DNA of 36,001 nucleotides from a virus. Location of the stretch: the IMG/VR virus record IMGVR_UViG_3300037070_001073, positions 1-36,001 of that record. One strand, given 5' to 3'. The notes below the pieces were generated by a model that worked only from the letters and a program-made list of their open reading frames with translations, did not search any database and was not told where the DNA came from. This document shows, piece after piece, positions 26,068 through 32,404 of the stretch (its first letter is position 1; every line of letters begins with the position of its first letter). The translations under genes were made by a program, and so were the position numbers.

Positions 26068-26080
26068 GTGGGGCCGGACT

Positions 26081-26248
26081 CTACTTAGTTGCTTCCTTGA
26101 TCAATTTAATAGCATCGTTGATTCCAAGAATAGCTCCTGTGTTCAAGCCTTTCTTATAAGCGAAAGTTTCGTTGATCTGCTCTGCCAGAATCTCAGCTTT
26201 ACGCTTCTCCAGTTCCTCTAGCAGTTTCTTCTGCTCTTCTTTATTCAT
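26081..26248 (-). CDS. Small helical protein, 55 residues
   Basis: A clear ATG at 26248-26246 with GAGGATC just before it and a TAG at 26083-26081 define a 55-residue gene. The sequence begins MNKEEQKKLLEELEKRKAEI, a charged coiled coil, and ends in a more hydrophobic segment (GAILGINDAIKLIKEATK). The last part resembles the ending of the next gene upstream (AFNEAIYMIKELVKQ), so they may be paralogues. The function is unknown; a small regulatory or anti-host protein is possible. Confidence 0.68.
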   Translation of the reverse strand: MNKEEQKKLLEELEKRKAEILAEQINETFAYKKGLNTGAILGINDAIKLIKEATK

Positions 26249-26278
26249 GATCCTCTTATTCCCAGAACTAAAAACACG

Positions 26279-26306
26279 ATTATAAACAATCCTACCAGGA
26301 TACTAA
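26279..26306 (-). promoter_or_regulatory. Candidate promoter for the 55-residue gene
   Basis: On the minus strand TTAGTA (26306-26301), a 16-base spacer and a perfect TATAAT (26284-26279), 31 bases before the gene start. The -35 is weak (3 of 6) and overlaps the stop of the upstream gene. Confidence 0.4.
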
Positions 26307-26530
26307 GATGCAGCAGTACCCACAGATTCCACCTGATCTGCGGATCCATTACCGTTCTCCTGCTTGACAAGTTCCTTGATCATGTAGATGGCCTCGTTGA
26401 AAGCATAGACTTCACCCTTCAACTCATTGCTTTCCAACTTGGTGCGAGTTTTACCAATCTTAGCACGACTTTCGGCAGCACGTTGTTCAAGCTGGCTGAT
26501 CAATTGACTTACATTTATTCCGTTAGACAT
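26303..26530 (-). CDS. Small helical protein, 75 residues
   Basis: A 75-residue charged helical protein with a long amphipathic N-terminal segment (residues 7-38: VSQLISQLEQRAAESRAKI first) and a second helix AFNEAIYMIKELVKQ near 43-57. The C-terminus is polar. The ATG at 26530-26528 has CAGAAAG about ten bases upstream. Its second helix resembles that of the 55-residue neighbour. No family was recognised. Confidence 0.6.
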   Translation of the reverse strand: MSNGINVSQLISQLEQRAAESRAKIGKTRTKLESNELKGEVYAFNEAIYMIKELVKQENGNGSADQVESVGTAAS

Positions 26531-26581
26531 GAGATGCTTTCTGAGCAGTTTATGGACATACTCAGGTCTAGATTAGTTAGA

Positions 26582-26902
26582 TCAGTTAGGTTTCAACTCT
26601 GGTGAGTTGTAGGTAGATATGAAGCCAATAAGATCTCCGCATCGTACTTGCACATAATACAGAGGCTTCTTATTGGTCTCCTTTACGTAAGGACTTCCTG
26701 TGGTGTAACACACAGTAGATTCGTGGACAAGCGTATAGGATAGGAATTCATCTCCTATGATTCTCCAAACTTTCACATAGCCATCACTGAAGGATGTAGC
26801 TTTCAAGTGAATCATATTAGCGGGTGACAAAGCGTGGGAAATCATAGTCATTGTTAGTCCTATCGCTAGAACTATGATTGCGATTTGCCCGACAGCTTTC
26901 AT
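26582..26902 (-). CDS. Secreted or membrane-anchored small protein
   Basis: A 106-residue protein with an N-terminal hydrophobic helix (residues 4-24: VGQIAIIVLAIGLTMTMIS), either a signal peptide with a SHALS-like cleavage region or a membrane anchor. The rest is a small beta-rich domain with two cysteines (VCYTTG near 63 and VRCGDLIGF near 86) that could form a disulfide outside the cell. The function is unknown; envelope exclusion is one option. The SD AAGGAAA lies in the loop of a small hairpin. Confidence 0.6.
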   Translation of the reverse strand: MKAVGQIAIIVLAIGLTMTMISHALSPANMIHLKATSFSDGYVKVWRIIGDEFLSYTLVHESTVCYTTGSPYVKETNKKPLYYVQVRCGDLIGFISTYNSPELKPN

Positions 26903-26907
26903 GGCAG

Positions 26908-26924
26908 CAGGATTTCCTTTCCTG
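26908..26924 (-). promoter_or_regulatory. SD-bearing hairpin of the 26582 gene
   Basis: On the minus strand CAGGA and TCCTG arms close a 7-base loop AAGGAAA that holds the SD, six bases before the ATG. This is the same idea as the SD hairpins of the other right-hand genes, but with SD fully in the loop and other arm sequences. Confidence 0.5.
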
Positions 26925-26930
26925 ATATAA

Positions 26931-26962
26931 AGGAGTCCTAGGATTGGTATCCTAGGACTCCT
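26931..26962 (-). terminator. Terminator after the zinc-ribbon gene
   Basis: A perfect 14-bp stem, AGGAGTCCTAGGAT and its complement, with a 4-base loop lies just past the stop of the 347-residue gene. On the minus strand it is followed by TTTATATC, a short T-rich run. The stem is symmetric, so it could act both ways. Confidence 0.75.
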
Positions 26963-26978
26963 GTCTTACCAGCGAAAG

Positions 26979-28022
26979 CTAAACCAGCTCTTCGTCGCTA
27001 TATTCTTCGTCTTGCTCTTCCTCGTAAAGCTCATCCTCTTCTGTTGGTGCGATGCCTTGTGCCATGACCATGCCTTCGCCATCACCATCCTCAACTGGCG
27101 TCATAGCTGCACCTCTTGCACCCTTACGACCTGCTCCTGTCGCACGACTGCCAGCAGTCTTGGCCTTCTTTTCCTTCACAGGCTTGGCAAGGTCATCGAA
27201 GTGGTTGAGAATATCCTCATCGAAGAACCAACCCTTGCGAGCTCCCACGAAGTAAGGCGTCCACACACTTCCACGACCCCCGAGAGGGTCGTGCCGGAAG
27301 CGGTCACCGCCCATTGCCTGTGCGACGCGACCAGGCCCGTATCCAGCAGCTTTAGCAGCGGCAAAGACCTGCTTGACCGGAATAATGGTGATGGTCAATT
27401 GCTTCACCTGCTCATCGTTGAGAGTACGACTGGCTTTGTACTCTTCCAATGAGCGACGCTTGCTCAGCTCTTCACCAACTACGATCTCAAACTCCTCATC
27501 CGTAAGACCTTCCAACTTCGTAGCATTAAAGCCTACGTTCTTGGCAAGCTGACGGAAGCAGAGTGGACAGATCCCACGTCGCACGATAGTATTGCGACGA
27601 ACGGGATTGCCGCAGACGACACAGATAACCTTTTCCGCTTCCGGAATGGGGTTGCCTTCTTCATCGAGCTCTTGTACCTTCGGTTCAGTTTCCACTTTAA
27701 CACGCCTCGTCTTTCTTGGTAGCATTACCTGAACGACTTCCTCTTCACTACTGGAGTCGGTAGAAGGCAGAGTATCGACATCATCGACATCTACATACTC
27801 TTCCTCCTCTCCAGTTGACAACTTTATCTGGAACTCACCTAGAGTACCATTCTTGGAGGGGAGAAGCGTTGCTCCTTCGGGAAGGTTTGGCCGTACATCG
27901 GTCTGCTTGATTCCCAGTTGCTTGGCCGCAAAGCGAACGGTGACGTACTCACCATCTGCATTCTTAGCGGCAACCAGGGCCTCGATTTGACTGGCGATGC
28001 TGGGCTGAACTTGGTCTGACAT
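26979..28022 (-). CDS. Zinc-ribbon protein with acidic linkers, unknown function
   Basis: A 347-residue protein. An N-terminal helical part with an HTH-like segment (residues 15-50: RFAAKQLGIKQTDVRPNLPE) is followed by an acidic linker (70-95). A zinc ribbon has C134 and C137 (CVVCG) and C152 and C155 (CPLC). A C-terminal module at about 215-290 (AAKAAGYGPGRVAQAMGGD, then VWTPYFVGARKGWFF) precedes a basic stretch and a very acidic tail ending DELYEEEQDEEYSDEELV. The combination suggests nucleic-acid binding. The ATG at 28022 has AAGAAAGGA upstream, partly paired in a hairpin. A consensus promoter lies 51 bases upstream. Confidence 0.75.
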   Translation of the reverse strand: MSDQVQPSIASQIEALVAAKNADGEYVTVRFAAKQLGIKQTDVRPNLPEGATLLPSKNGTLGEFQIKLSTGEEEEYVDVDDVDTLPSTDSSSEEEVVQVMLPRKTRRVKVETEPKVQELDEEGNPIPEAEKVICVVCGNPVRRNTIVRRGICPLCFRQLAKNVGFNATKLEGLTDEEFEIVVGEELSKRRSLEEYKASRTLNDEQVKQLTITIIPVKQVFAAAKAAGYGPGRVAQAMGGDRFRHDPLGGRGSVWTPYFVGARKGWFFDEDILNHFDDLAKPVKEKKAKTAGSRATGAGRKGARGAAMTPVEDGDGEGMVMAQGIAPTEEDELYEEEQDEEYSDEELV

Positions 28023-28026
28023 TGTA

Positions 28027-28044
28027 TAATCCTTTCTTGGATTA
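28027..28044 (-). promoter_or_regulatory. SD hairpin of the zinc-ribbon gene
   Basis: Minus-strand RNA: TAATCC, loop AAGAAA, GGATTA. It is a perfect 6-bp stem; the SD AAGAAAGGA runs through the loop into the 3' arm. The start codon follows four bases later. It should lower ribosome access unless opened. Confidence 0.6.
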
Positions 28045-28072
28045 CTAAATTGGGGTAGGTACTACAGGATTT

Positions 28073-28101
28073 ATTGTAACATGAATGGGTCGGCTTGGCA
28101 A
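28073..28101 (-). promoter_or_regulatory. Strong candidate promoter for the zinc-ribbon gene
   Basis: On the minus strand TTGCCA (28101-28096), a 17-base spacer and TACAAT (28078-28073), continuing as TACAATAA. The -35 lies inside a GGTCGG...CCGACC hairpin (about 28086-28114) after the HNH gene. A near-identical arrangement is found at 31245-31273. Confidence 0.6.
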
Positions 28102-28129
28102 ATTTCCGCACCGACCAATCCGTTATACA

Positions 28130-28594
28130 CTACTTCTTGTAAGTCTTGTATCTTACAATTCTATTGATTGTGCTATAAGATACATTAAGGCTATCAGCAA
28201 TATCTTCAACTGATTCTCTACTAGATCTATCTCTTATATTACTGATTTCTTCTGCTGAAAACTTAGATAACCATTGTTTTTCTCCGGCAACATGTAGAGA
28301 TACATGTTTCTCATGCTGCATAATTTCAAGATTAGAGAAATGATTATTCTGGGGATTTTCATCCTTATGGTGAACAACATAGTCTTTTGGGATTTCCCCC
28401 ACAAAAGCCTCATAGACTAATCTATGGATTGTATGAGTTAGTTCCCATCCAGCTTTGTTAAGTGCAATAGTCTTGTGGCCGTATTCAGGTGTATAGACTT
28501 TTCGTAACTTGTCTGGAGTTCGTAGAGATTTTATATCCCCATTTTCCGACACTTGGTAGTATCCTTCATACCCTACAATATCTTTCCATTCCAT
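28130..28594 (-). CDS. HNH homing endonuclease (NUMOD4-HNH)
   Basis: A 154-residue site-specific endonuclease of the type that spreads itself between phage genomes. The N-terminal NUMOD4 segment is MEWKDIVGYEGYYQVSENGD. The HNH core is YVVHHKDENPQNNHFSNLE at residues 72-90, with H75-H76, N83 or N84 and the expected spacing. The C-terminal helix-turn-helix (residues 128-150, VEDIADSLNVSYSTINRIV) reads DNA. I start at the ATG 28594-28592, where NUMOD4 begins, rather than at an upstream GTG (28600). The genes on each side look complete, so it is free-standing and not inside a visible intron. A structured leader precedes it. Confidence 0.92.
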   Translation of the reverse strand: MEWKDIVGYEGYYQVSENGDIKSLRTPDKLRKVYTPEYGHKTIALNKAGWELTHTIHRLVYEAFVGEIPKDYVVHHKDENPQNNHFSNLEIMQHEKHVSLHVAGEKQWLSKFSAEEISNIRDRSSRESVEDIADSLNVSYSTINRIVRYKTYKK

Positions 28595-28653
28595 ATTCAC
28601 TTAACTTTCTTGGTGGCTGTATTACCCTAGTTTGGGCAAGTGTAAGTTGTTAA

Positions 28654-28778
28654 CGTAGGGTACTACTTATAAGGGGTATAACATAGTTTTACAGCGCATA
28701 GCATAAGGTTTTACACCCCAAATAAGGGGTGTTTTGCCTATACCCTACGCTGTAAATTTGCACATTGTAGTGTGCAAA
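28654..28778 (-). other. Structured RNA leader region upstream of the HNH gene
   Basis: Several nested and competing pairings occur in about 125 bases: TTTGCACA / TGTGCAAA (28757-28764 with 28771-28778); TTTACAGCG / CGCTGTAAA (28688-28696 with 28748-28756); ACACCCC / GGGGTGT with loop AAATAA (28713-28732); and CGTAGGGTA / TACCCTACG (28654-28662 with 28741-28749). The last competes with the second, so two folds are possible. No named riboswitch or intron core was recognised. Confidence 0.55.
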
Positions 28779-28814
28779 CAAATAGCTCCCATTTTCATGA
28801 GAGCTATCTGTTTG
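28775..28814 (-). terminator. Terminator-like hairpin after the 28825 gene
   Basis: A 14-bp stem, CAAACAGATAGCTC with GAGCTATTTGTTTG on the minus strand (one G-U pair), 12-base loop, lies ten bases past the stop. It has no T run, so it may be a processing or stability hairpin. Its 3' arm shares four bases with the TTTGCACA hairpin of the next leader, so only one can form. Confidence 0.55.
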
Positions 28815-28824
28815 AACATACAAA

Positions 28825-29088
28825 CTAACGAACGTAAACAGCCCATTCCCGCAGAGCCGAGGCTGTCCCCGGATCTGTTGCAGCTAGATCCTCTAAGGTG
28901 CGCCATGTGCCATCCGGTCGTTGAGAATAAGCTTCTAGCGGCGCATTGGTGCTTTCCGCCTCTTTAAGTTGCTTATCGATGAAATACTGTTTACTATCTA
29001 CGAATACACACCACGCTAGGATGTAACGGTACTTCTTTTCTAGCGGTGTATATCCTGACTTGTGGGAAGGTCTTCCTGAGCGTGGCAT
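28825..29088 (-). CDS. Small basic protein, unknown function
   Basis: An 87-residue protein with a basic N-terminus (MPRSGRPSHKSGYTPLEKKY) and a segment DLAATDPGTASALREWAVYV near residues 68-86. This last part resembles DLAATEPEIYSNLVAYVKKC in the 34542 gene. It lies three bases after the DUF932 gene stop, probably in the same transcript; its SD is weak (GAGG about 14 bases upstream). No family was recognised. Confidence 0.58.
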   Translation of the reverse strand: MPRSGRPSHKSGYTPLEKKYRYILAWCVFVDSKQYFIDKQLKEAESTNAPLEAYSQRPDGTWRTLEDLAATDPGTASALREWAVYVR

Positions 29089-29091
29089 GGT

Positions 29092-30123
29092 TTAGGTATG
29101 CGCCTCGATACTGAACTGGAACAGTTGCTCGTAAGCCAACTCTTTGGTCTTGCTGCGATCCCCAAAGAGCGTATTCCACTGACGGCTATCCCCGATAGGG
29201 CCAACTGTAGGACGATAATCTTCGATTTCTACAACTGCATTGTAGAGACCCCATACCGTACCCTTCAGCACGTCGCTATCCATGCCCATCCCCTCACCTT
29301 GCCAATCTTCCATTACACGCTCCCGCCAGTTAGCCTTCGCCTTCACGTCGGCTTCATAAGCCTTTTCCCGCCGTTCCATAACGCTTTGGTCAGGAACATA
29401 GGAAGGCTTACGAGGATCCACGTAGATGCGCTTGAGAGCATCTTCTGCTTGCTCATCGTCGATAGTAGTGGAAGCCATGTAATTGAAGGTTACGGCCAAC
29501 GCTTCGCTCTTCTTCTCGGCACGTTGCACAATGCCCTCCATCCAACCAGCCAGACGGCTTTCGACGTCCTTATCGTGGATGATTCTGAAACTCTCGGTAC
29601 TGGCAGATTTCGCTGCGATCAGCGTGTTCTGGCAGACCACACGTACTGGCGTAACACGAACTTGAATTGCGCCATCACCGTATGGGCTGTGCAACAAGAG
29701 ATAAGAATCAACCTCATCCGCTACGCTACCCTTTCCCATAATCTGAAAAGAGGGTAACTTTGTGGTGATGAAGATGCTTTCACCTTGCCCCAGAACACCG
29801 AGCGTTTCAACGGGCTTCTTGGTAGATTCATCCCAGATTTCACAAGTGCGAAGGGGATCTACCATTGTGTACTCCGGCCCAACAATCCCAAAACTGCGGA
29901 AGTTGTTGTCGTCAGGAAGTGGGTGGCGAGTGATCACACGGTTCGGTAATTCCAACTTAATGTTACCGACCTTTGTGAAGACAGGTTCCAGAGTCACAAT
30001 GTATGGTTGCATCCCATTGAAGATCTCTGTTGCCGTCTGTTCCTCTTCCCCGATCTTCCCTAGTCCGTGCCAAGCAGGTTGGCGAAGGGAGTAGAAGCGT
30101 TCGTTGAAAAGATTGTGAGCCAT
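29092..30123 (-). CDS. DUF932 (TIGR03299-type) phage/plasmid protein
   Basis: This 343-residue protein matches the DUF932 group, found widely in phages and plasmids and of unproven function. The N-terminal signature RQPAWHGLGKIGEE is typical (the family has a conserved pAWHglG motif). Downstream, NRVITRHPLPDDNNFRSFGI, a GQGESIFITTKLP segment and SPYGDGAIQVRVTPVRVVCQ (the conserved RvVCqNTl region, residues about 154-175) all fit. The C-terminal part ends with GDSRQWNTLFGDRSKTKEL. The ATG at 30123 follows AAGAAAGGA. The family call is firm; the role is not known. Confidence 0.9.
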   Translation of the reverse strand: MAHNLFNERFYSLRQPAWHGLGKIGEEEQTATEIFNGMQPYIVTLEPVFTKVGNIKLELPNRVITRHPLPDDNNFRSFGIVGPEYTMVDPLRTCEIWDESTKKPVETLGVLGQGESIFITTKLPSFQIMGKGSVADEVDSYLLLHSPYGDGAIQVRVTPVRVVCQNTLIAAKSASTESFRIIHDKDVESRLAGWMEGIVQRAEKKSEALAVTFNYMASTTIDDEQAEDALKRIYVDPRKPSYVPDQSVMERREKAYEADVKAKANWRERVMEDWQGEGMGMDSDVLKGTVWGLYNAVVEIEDYRPTVGPIGDSRQWNTLFGDRSKTKELAYEQLFQFSIEAHT

Positions 30124-30129
30124 GATGTA

Positions 30130-30208
30130 GTTCCTTTCTTGAAACCAAATAGTTTTTAATCGTGTAACATATTTACACGATAAGTTGCACCATCATGGAT
30201 GATGCAAC
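30130..30208 (-). promoter_or_regulatory. Three-hairpin leader of the DUF932 gene
   Basis: From 5' to 3' on the minus strand: a GTTGC...GCAAC hairpin with inner CATCAT pairing (30208-30184); a perfect 8-bp hairpin TCGTGTAA / TTACACGA with loop ATATG (30180-30160); and the SD hairpin GTTTC / GGAAC with loop AAGAAA (30145-30130). The first closely resembles the hairpin at 34141-34165 (both flanked by TAGG and TTAT). Confidence 0.6.
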
Positions 30209-30218
30209 CTACGTGGAA

Positions 30219-30476
30219 CTATGCTGCCTGATCTATCCAAAGGAAGAAGTCAGATTGTGATATAAGCGGTGAGCGGAACATTAGCACTACATCATATTCC
30301 GTTGGCACAATTGCATCTACTGTATTCAGATACTTATAGTTAGTATGAGCTATAACTGAATCTATATATGCTTGCGTATAGATACAGCACTCATCCCAAC
30401 TTCCTGTGAAGAGTGTTTCTGTACTGTCATCTTTATCTGACTTATAAAGTACATCATAGGGGTTAGGGTAATTCAT
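30219..30476 (-). CDS. Small protein of a right-arm paralogous group
   Basis: An 85-residue protein (start MNYPNPYDVLYKSDKDDSTE). The pattern VLYK...ETLFTGSWDE...YTQAYIDSVI...FFLWID parallels two genes at 33189-33470 and 33473-33703, so I place them in one family. The ATG at 30476 has AAAGGA eight bases upstream and lies 14 bases inside the previous gene; the ATG at 30485 is too close to the SD. The fold may be a small alpha/beta domain. The function is unknown. Confidence 0.6.
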   Translation of the reverse strand: MNYPNPYDVLYKSDKDDSTETLFTGSWDECCIYTQAYIDSVIAHTNYKYLNTVDAIVPTEYDVVLMFRSPLISQSDFFLWIDQAA

Positions 30477-30864
30477 CTTCTGCATCCTTTACATCTCTTG
30501 CAAGACTAAGATCGATTTCAATTTCTTCCTGGGTTTGTTGCCGCCGAATCAACTTAACGAGCTGACCAGAATACTTAGGAAGAAGTGTGTAGAGCCAACC
30601 TAATTGTTTCATGCTGAAGGTTTGCTCTCGCAGAGCTTGCTGCGCTAGGGATGTGAGAAACTCCTGATCCTGTGGAGAAAATCCCCATCCATTGCTTATA
30701 TGGTAGGTAGGAACTTCCTTTTCAGTATCCGTTTGTTCATCATATAGTGCCAGCAGCGCACGTCTTGCCCAATGTGGATGGGATTCCAGCTTGTGGCGGA
30801 TGTACTCTTTGAGCTGTGCATCCGTCATGTTGCGGTATGCAGGGTGGATTGCGACCTTTCGCAT
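30463..30864 (-). CDS. Hypothetical protein, 133 residues
   Basis: Starts MRKVAIHPAYRNMTDAQLKE and is mostly helical, with QLKEYIRHKLESHPHWARRA and QTFSMKQLGWLYTLLPKYSG, which resembles the small helical parts of some phage DNA-metabolism accessory proteins. The ATG at 30864 lies one base past the preceding stop, with GGAGG nine bases upstream. A longer reading to 31077 would overlap the upstream gene and has non-coding-like composition. The function is unknown. Confidence 0.6.
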   Translation of the reverse strand: MRKVAIHPAYRNMTDAQLKEYIRHKLESHPHWARRALLALYDEQTDTEKEVPTYHISNGWGFSPQDQEFLTSLAQQALREQTFSMKQLGWLYTLLPKYSGQLVKLIRRQQTQEEIEIDLSLARDVKDAEDELP

Positions 30865-30865
30865 T

Positions 30866-31180
30866 CTAGTCATCCTCCGCCATGTGCATATCATTCCATT
30901 CCGCCACATCGCTATCCTCATCATCATCGCTGCCAGTTGCACTTTCGATGAAGTCATTGCATTCATCGCAACGAAGATTGTAATCCTCCCAGTTAATTTC
31001 GTAATCTGTAATGATGCGATACTCGTCATCTTTGTCTTTCCACGCACATCTAGGGCAAAGCACATTGTTCTCTTCATCTATATAGAACAATGGATAGCCT
31101 CCAGGCCATGCGTAGGCAGGAAGATGATCATCCGCAGCCATTTGATCCGTAATTAACTTTTGGATCTTGGGATTAAACAT
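30866..31180 (-). CDS. Hypothetical zinc-finger-like acidic protein
   Basis: A 104-residue protein beginning MFNPKIQKLITDQMAADDHL. It has two Cys pairs, CPRC near residues 42-45 and CDEC near 71-74, a plausible zinc site, and an acidic tail (SDDDEDSDVAEWNDMHMAEDD). The ATG at 31180 has AAGAAAGGA upstream; a longer reading to 31228 would start inside the leader. Its promoter and terminator are described separately. No family was recognised. Confidence 0.62.
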   Translation of the reverse strand: MFNPKIQKLITDQMAADDHLPAYAWPGGYPLFYIDEENNVLCPRCAWKDKDDEYRIITDYEINWEDYNLRCDECNDFIESATGSDDDEDSDVAEWNDMHMAEDD

Positions 31181-31183
31181 TGC

Positions 31184-31201
31184 AGTTCCTTTCTTGAAAC
31201 T
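31184..31201 (-). promoter_or_regulatory. SD hairpin of the 30866 gene
   Basis: Minus-strand RNA: AGTTTC, loop AAGAAA, GGAACT, a 6-bp stem with one G-U pair. The SD AAGAAAGGA spans the loop and 3' arm, and the ATG follows three bases later. Confidence 0.6.
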
Positions 31202-31244
31202 AAGACTATGCTTTCTCGGCCTTGTCACCGTCTCCGTGATACTT

Positions 31245-31273
31245 ATTGTACCATAGAGGGAGCATTACGGCAA
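31245..31273 (-). promoter_or_regulatory. Strong candidate promoter for the 30866-30463-30219 genes
   Basis: On the minus strand TTGCCG (31273-31268), a 17-base spacer and TACAAT (31250-31245), continuing as TACAATAA. The -35 overlaps the 3' arm of the preceding terminator-like hairpin. The same architecture appears at 28073-28101. Confidence 0.6.
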
Positions 31274-31298
31274 ACACATCTTTTGGGATGTGCTGCCG
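31268..31298 (-). terminator. Terminator-like hairpin after the 31315 gene
   Basis: CGGCA...TGCCG outer and CACATC/GATGTG inner pairing with one internal mismatch form a strong hairpin about 17 bases past the upstream stop. No T run follows; it overlaps the next promoter. Confidence 0.5.
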
Positions 31299-31314
31299 GA
31301 CTCTGCATTCTACT

Positions 31315-31572
31315 CTACTCAGGCCAGCGGGGGCTAGAGACAGGAGTGTAGCTTTTCTTCAGGACGGGACGATGTTGCGGCAGCACAGGTGAAGACGCAA
31401 CAGGACGATTTCTGTTTTCATTTTCTGCTAGTATCAGTAATGCAAATACAGGAAGTATGCCAAAGCAGAGACCTATGAAGAACCACAGCACAGGTCCTCT
31501 GTTTTGATTGCTTGCCAGTACCGCACAGATTATAGAGCAGAGCAACAACAATACCAGAACAATTAACCACAT
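31315..31572 (-). CDS. Small membrane protein
   Basis: An 85-residue protein with two hydrophobic helices, about residues 2-19 (WLIVLVLLLLCSIICAVL) and 28-47 (VLWFFIGLCFGILPVFALL), and a Pro/Ser-rich cytoplasmic or periplasmic tail (PVLPQHRPVLKK). Its SD is weak (AGAAAGAG well upstream). It has the look of a small phage membrane factor such as an immunity or holin-like protein, but it is far from any lysis gene. The function is unknown. Confidence 0.6.
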   Translation of the reverse strand: MWLIVLVLLLLCSIICAVLASNQNRGPVLWFFIGLCFGILPVFALLILAENENRNRPVASSPVLPQHRPVLKKSYTPVSSPRWPE

Positions 31573-31595
31573 CTTACTTACTTTTCTCTTTCTTA

Positions 31596-31877
31596 CTAAC
31601 CTGGGAACAGTAGTTCGTATTCTTCCATTAACTCATCTTCGTCCCACCAGCCTTCTTCTACATCGTCTAAATGTAGGGTAATGGCAAGGCTCAGATAGCT
31701 AAGTAAGCGTTCTATTTTCCAGCTTACGTTAGTCGATTGATGCGGCGGGAACAAGGGTAGATAGGCATCTGCTACTGCATCCCGTAGATTCTTAAGAATA
31801 TTATTCTCGTATTCCTGACGGGCTGCTTTTTGCAAGTCATCCCGTTCCCACTGATCCTGTTCTTCAATTTCTGTCAC
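31596..31877 (-). CDS. Hypothetical acidic helical protein, GTG start
   Basis: A 93-residue protein that starts at a GTG (31877) with AGGAGA six bases upstream. It is acidic and helical (EQDQWERDDLQKAARQEYEN at the start). An amphipathic middle segment (WKIERLLSYLSLAITLHL) precedes a strongly acidic C-terminus (EEGWWDEDELMEEYELLF). The small gap to the upstream gene suggests co-transcription. No family was recognised. Confidence 0.6.
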   Translation of the reverse strand: MTEIEEQDQWERDDLQKAARQEYENNILKNLRDAVADAYLPLFPPHQSTNVSWKIERLLSYLSLAITLHLDDVEEGWWDEDELMEEYELLFPG

Positions 31878-31889
31878 GGTGTTCTCCTA

Positions 31890-32171
31890 TTAGAATGGTA
31901 GATTGTAATAAACCCAACGCTCTGATGTGCGTTCTCTTACGGCGGCAAGGAATTCAGTTTCATCCATGCTGAATAACTCGAGCAAGGTTTTCTTCTTGCT
32001 CTCGTTAGTTCTCACAATTCTATGCCAACATTCAGCAGGAGCATGATAAGCTCTACAATCTTCCCAGCTTTGCTGTTCTGATCTAGAGATTTCTAATAAC
32101 CTACTGGCTATCCAAGATAGTGTATCATCCGCTTTGCCGTACAGCGTATCTTTGGAACAATTACGCAACAT
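31890..32171 (-). CDS. Hypothetical protein, 93 residues
   Basis: A helical protein starting MLRNCSKDTLYGKADDTLSW. I use the ATG at 32171 because GAGGAGA lies nine bases upstream; it overlaps the previous gene by 11 bases. An earlier ATG (32201) lies deeper in that gene. It contains RTNESKKKTLLELFSMDETE, which suggests a charged helix, and CRAYHAPAECWHR with two Cys. No family was recognised. Confidence 0.6.
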   Translation of the reverse strand: MLRNCSKDTLYGKADDTLSWIASRLLEISRSEQQSWEDCRAYHAPAECWHRIVRTNESKKKTLLELFSMDETEFLAAVRERTSERWVYYNLPF

Positions 32172-32400
32172 GGAAGGGAATCTCCTCATCAGAGAACTCA
32201 AATCCAGACTCGTTATTGTATTCTAGCACATCGTGTAGATTACCATTTTCATCTTGGTAGAAGATACATGCTACCAGATAATCTGGGTTTTCTTGGATGA
32301 GCTGCCAAAGTCTGACCAGCGCATGTTGGAGTTGGTAGAACCATTCTCCATCATGATCCTTGGCTTCATCTACCTGGAACTGTAGATCGTATGTAGCCAT
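32161..32400 (-). CDS. Hypothetical protein, 79 residues
   Basis: Starts MATYDLQFQVDEAKDHDGEW at the ATG 32400, with AGAAAGGA close upstream (a longer reading to 32475 lacks support). It holds a WFYQLQHALVRLWQLIQENP helix and a C-terminal acidic part (YNNESGFEFSDEEIPFHVA). The beta-helix-beta layout is like several neighbours. The function is unknown. Confidence 0.6.
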   Translation of the reverse strand: MATYDLQFQVDEAKDHDGEWFYQLQHALVRLWQLIQENPDYLVACIFYQDENGNLHDVLEYNNESGFEFSDEEIPFHVA

Positions 32401-32404
32401 ACTA

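Noticed and set aside
28130-28824. A group I intron containing the HNH gene
   Set aside because: The genes on both sides have their own starts and stops and do not look like two halves of one protein; no intron core motif could be read. Kept only as structured RNA.
29098-29757. A 219-residue plus-strand reading frame
   Set aside because: It lies entirely antisense to the DUF932 gene, which matches a known family; no SD and no family support for the shadow.
30865-31077. A longer N-terminus for the 30463 gene
   Set aside because: It overlaps the 30866 gene out of frame and is Met/Thr-rich noise; GGAGG nine bases before the ATG at 30864 marks the start.
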